Shown: positions 5,426 to 6,616 of the stretch, piece by piece | Numbering within the stretch: the first letter of the stretch is position 1 | Layout of the letters: each line of letters opens with the position of its first letter | Source: Actinomycetota bacterium | GTDB lineage: Bacteria; Actinomycetota; Actinomycetes; Actinomycetales; Microbacteriaceae | NCBI GenBank assembly: GCA_009702645.1 | Contig: WLHO01000039.1 | Span: 1 to 6,616, forward strand | Length of the DNA stretch: 6,616 bases | Direction of reading: 5' to 3' | Position numbers and translations under genes: made by a program | The notes under the pieces: generated by a model | Database searches by the model: none | The model's input: only the letters and a program-made list of their open reading frames with translations | What the model was told of the DNA's origin: nothing

Positions 5426-6616
5426 CGCCGCTGGCTCGCCCCCAGCACCCAAAATCAACTGGCGGCAACCATCAGCCTCCCTGGATCTAAGTCCCTAACC
5501 AATCGGGAACTTGTGCTCTCCGCTATTGCCAACGAGCCAACTACTCTTCGAGGACTACTTATCTCTCGAGATTCTTCATTGATGATCGAGGCGCTTCGGA
5601 AACTTGGAACTGACATCGAAGTTTCCGGAACCACAGCACAAGTGACCCCCAAGCCTTTGTCGGGGCCAGCCAAAATCGATTGTGGCTTAGCTGGAACAGT
5701 AATGAGATTTGTTCCTGCTCTTGCCTGCCTTGCAGCCGGACAAATTGATTTTGATGGCGATCTAGCAGCTCGCAAACGTCCGATGAAAACAACCGTAGAC
5801 TCACTTCGCGCGCTTGGGGTAACGGTAACTGGTGAATCTCTTCCTTTTTCCATTCAAGGAAATTCGCACGTGGATGGTGGATCAATCGAGATTGATGCTT
5901 CGGCTTCCTCTCAGTTCGTATCTGGACTTTTACTGGTAGGTGCACGATTCAAAAACGGCTTGAAGATTACTCATGTTGGTGAGCATCTGCCATCGATGCC
6001 GCATATCGAAATGACAATTGACTGCCTTCAAAAAAGAGGTGTCCAAGCCTCTCAAACCGGCAGCGCAAGCTGGGAAGTTTTGCCAGGTGAAATCTCTGGT
6101 GGCAAGATAGTCATCGAACCAGATCTTTCAAACGCGGGCCCTTTTCTAGCTGCTGCGATGGTGGCCGGAGGAACCGTGCAGATTTCCAACTGGCCTAAGA
6201 AAACTACTCAAGTAGGAAATGACTTTGACGGTATCTTGCAGCAGATGGGAGCAAGTGTTGCAAGAGTTGGTGATGATTTGGTTGTGAAAGGAACTGGCTC
6301 AATTCGTGGAATTGATATTGATCTTTCAACCGGCGGTGAATTGACTCCTGTAATTGCAGCACTGGCCGCACTAGCTGATTCTCCTTCTCAAATCCGAGGG
6401 GTTGCTCACCTTCGAGGACACGAGACTGACCGGTTAAGTGCTCTAGTTAGCGAGATTAACTCAGTCGGCGGCGATGCCACTGAGACTGCTGATGGGATGA
6501 TCATCAAACCAGCGAAACTGCACGGAGGGCTCTGGAGAACCTACGAAGACCACAGAATGGCAACTGCCGGGGCAATCATTGGGCTGCGGGTTCCGGGAAT
6601 TGAAATTGAAGATATA
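5405..6616 (+). CDS. aroA: 3-phosphoshikimate 1-carboxyvinyltransferase (EPSP synthase), 3' end cut by the window
   Basis: The enzyme transfers enolpyruvate from PEP to shikimate 3-phosphate in the cytosolic shikimate pathway to aromatic amino acids and chorismate. The frame stays open for 404 codons to the last base. Visible motifs are PGSKSLTNR (26-34, with Lys29 and Arg34), CGLAGTVMRF (93-102), SASSQF (166-171, the phosphate-binding SSQ), EPDLSNAGPF (238-247), GELTPV with Glu312 at the catalytic acid position (as I recall, usual in actinobacteria), GHETDRL (338-344, Glu340 and Arg343) and EDHRMA (381-386). The closing segment that carries the last catalytic Lys is beyond the edge, perhaps 25-40 residues. 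ATG at 5405 is the first usable start and puts PGSKS at the usual distance from the N-terminus. It has no recognisable Shine-Dalgarno sequence, so a leaderless or very short-leader mRNA is possible. It is divergent from sigR, 44 bases apart, and its start region contains the sigR promoter. Confidence 0.96.
   Translation, partial: MTDESYSRRWLAPSTQNQLAATISLPGSKSLTNRELVLSAIANEPTTLRGLLISRDSSLMIEALRKLGTDIEVSGTTAQVTPKPLSGPAKIDCGLAGTVMRFVPALACLAAGQIDFDGDLAARKRPMKTTVDSLRALGVTVTGESLPFSIQGNSHVDGGSIEIDASASSQFVSGLLLVGARFKNGLKITHVGEHLPSMPHIEMTIDCLQKRGVQASQTGSASWEVLPGEISGGKIVIEPDLSNAGPFLAAAMVAGGTVQISNWPKKTTQVGNDFDGILQQMGASVARVGDDLVVKGTGSIRGIDIDLSTGGELTPVIAALAALADSPSQIRGVAHLRGHETDRLSALVSEINSVGGDATETADGMIIKPAKLHGGLWRTYEDHRMATAGAIIGLRVPGIEIEDI

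Noticed and set aside
5455..5945. Two long minus-strand open frames (132 and 128 codons) inside aroA
   Set aside because: They lie antisense to a clearly coding frame with every AroA motif, overlap each other, and their translations look random (rich in Ser, Arg, Gln and Leu, no domain).

Overview
The window reads as a chromosomal, housekeeping segment of an actinobacterium. Three things point there: a single-chain KGD/OdhA-type 2-oxoglutarate decarboxylase with a fused acyltransferase domain and no lipoyl domain, a sigma-R/RsrA thiol-stress pair of the mycothiol system, and an actinobacterial-type AroA. Base composition looks near 50% G+C, low for the phylum. With this gene order it suggests a small-genome Microbacteriaceae such as the freshwater Rhodoluna/Aquiluna group; that placement is inference, not a database match.

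Layout. Bases 1-69 hold the likely 3' end of an unrecognised plus-strand gene. A leader of about 108 bases follows. kgd (178-3846, +) fills more than half the window and is followed after 4 bases by a GDSL/SGNH-like gene (3851-4465, +) in an apparent operon. That operon runs head-on into sigR-rsrA on the minus strand (sigR 5360-4701, rsrA 4701-4462). The two converging units share one CTAG palindrome as overlapping stop codons, so there is no space between them. Divergently from sigR, aroA (5405 to the window end, +) begins 44 bases away and is cut by the window edge after 404 codons.

How the genes work together. kgd links the TCA cycle to 2-oxoglutarate use. sigR and rsrA form a redox switch: RsrA binds zinc and sigma-R, and disulfide stress releases the sigma factor. 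A consensus-quality sigma-R promoter (GGGAAT-N18-GTT) lies in front of sigR, indicating autoregulation; its -35 element is inside the first codons of aroA. aroA makes EPSP in the shikimate pathway and is functionally unrelated.

Most notable points: (1) the sigR promoter overlaps the aroA start; (2) the GDSL-like protein has lost the Ser, Asn and His positions of the SGNH signature and looks like a conserved-fold pseudoenzyme tied to kgd; (3) the plus-strand operon's only visible terminator-like hairpins lie inside rsrA codons. I saw no mobile element, CRISPR array, tRNA, rRNA or phage gene, and no obviously new multi-gene system.
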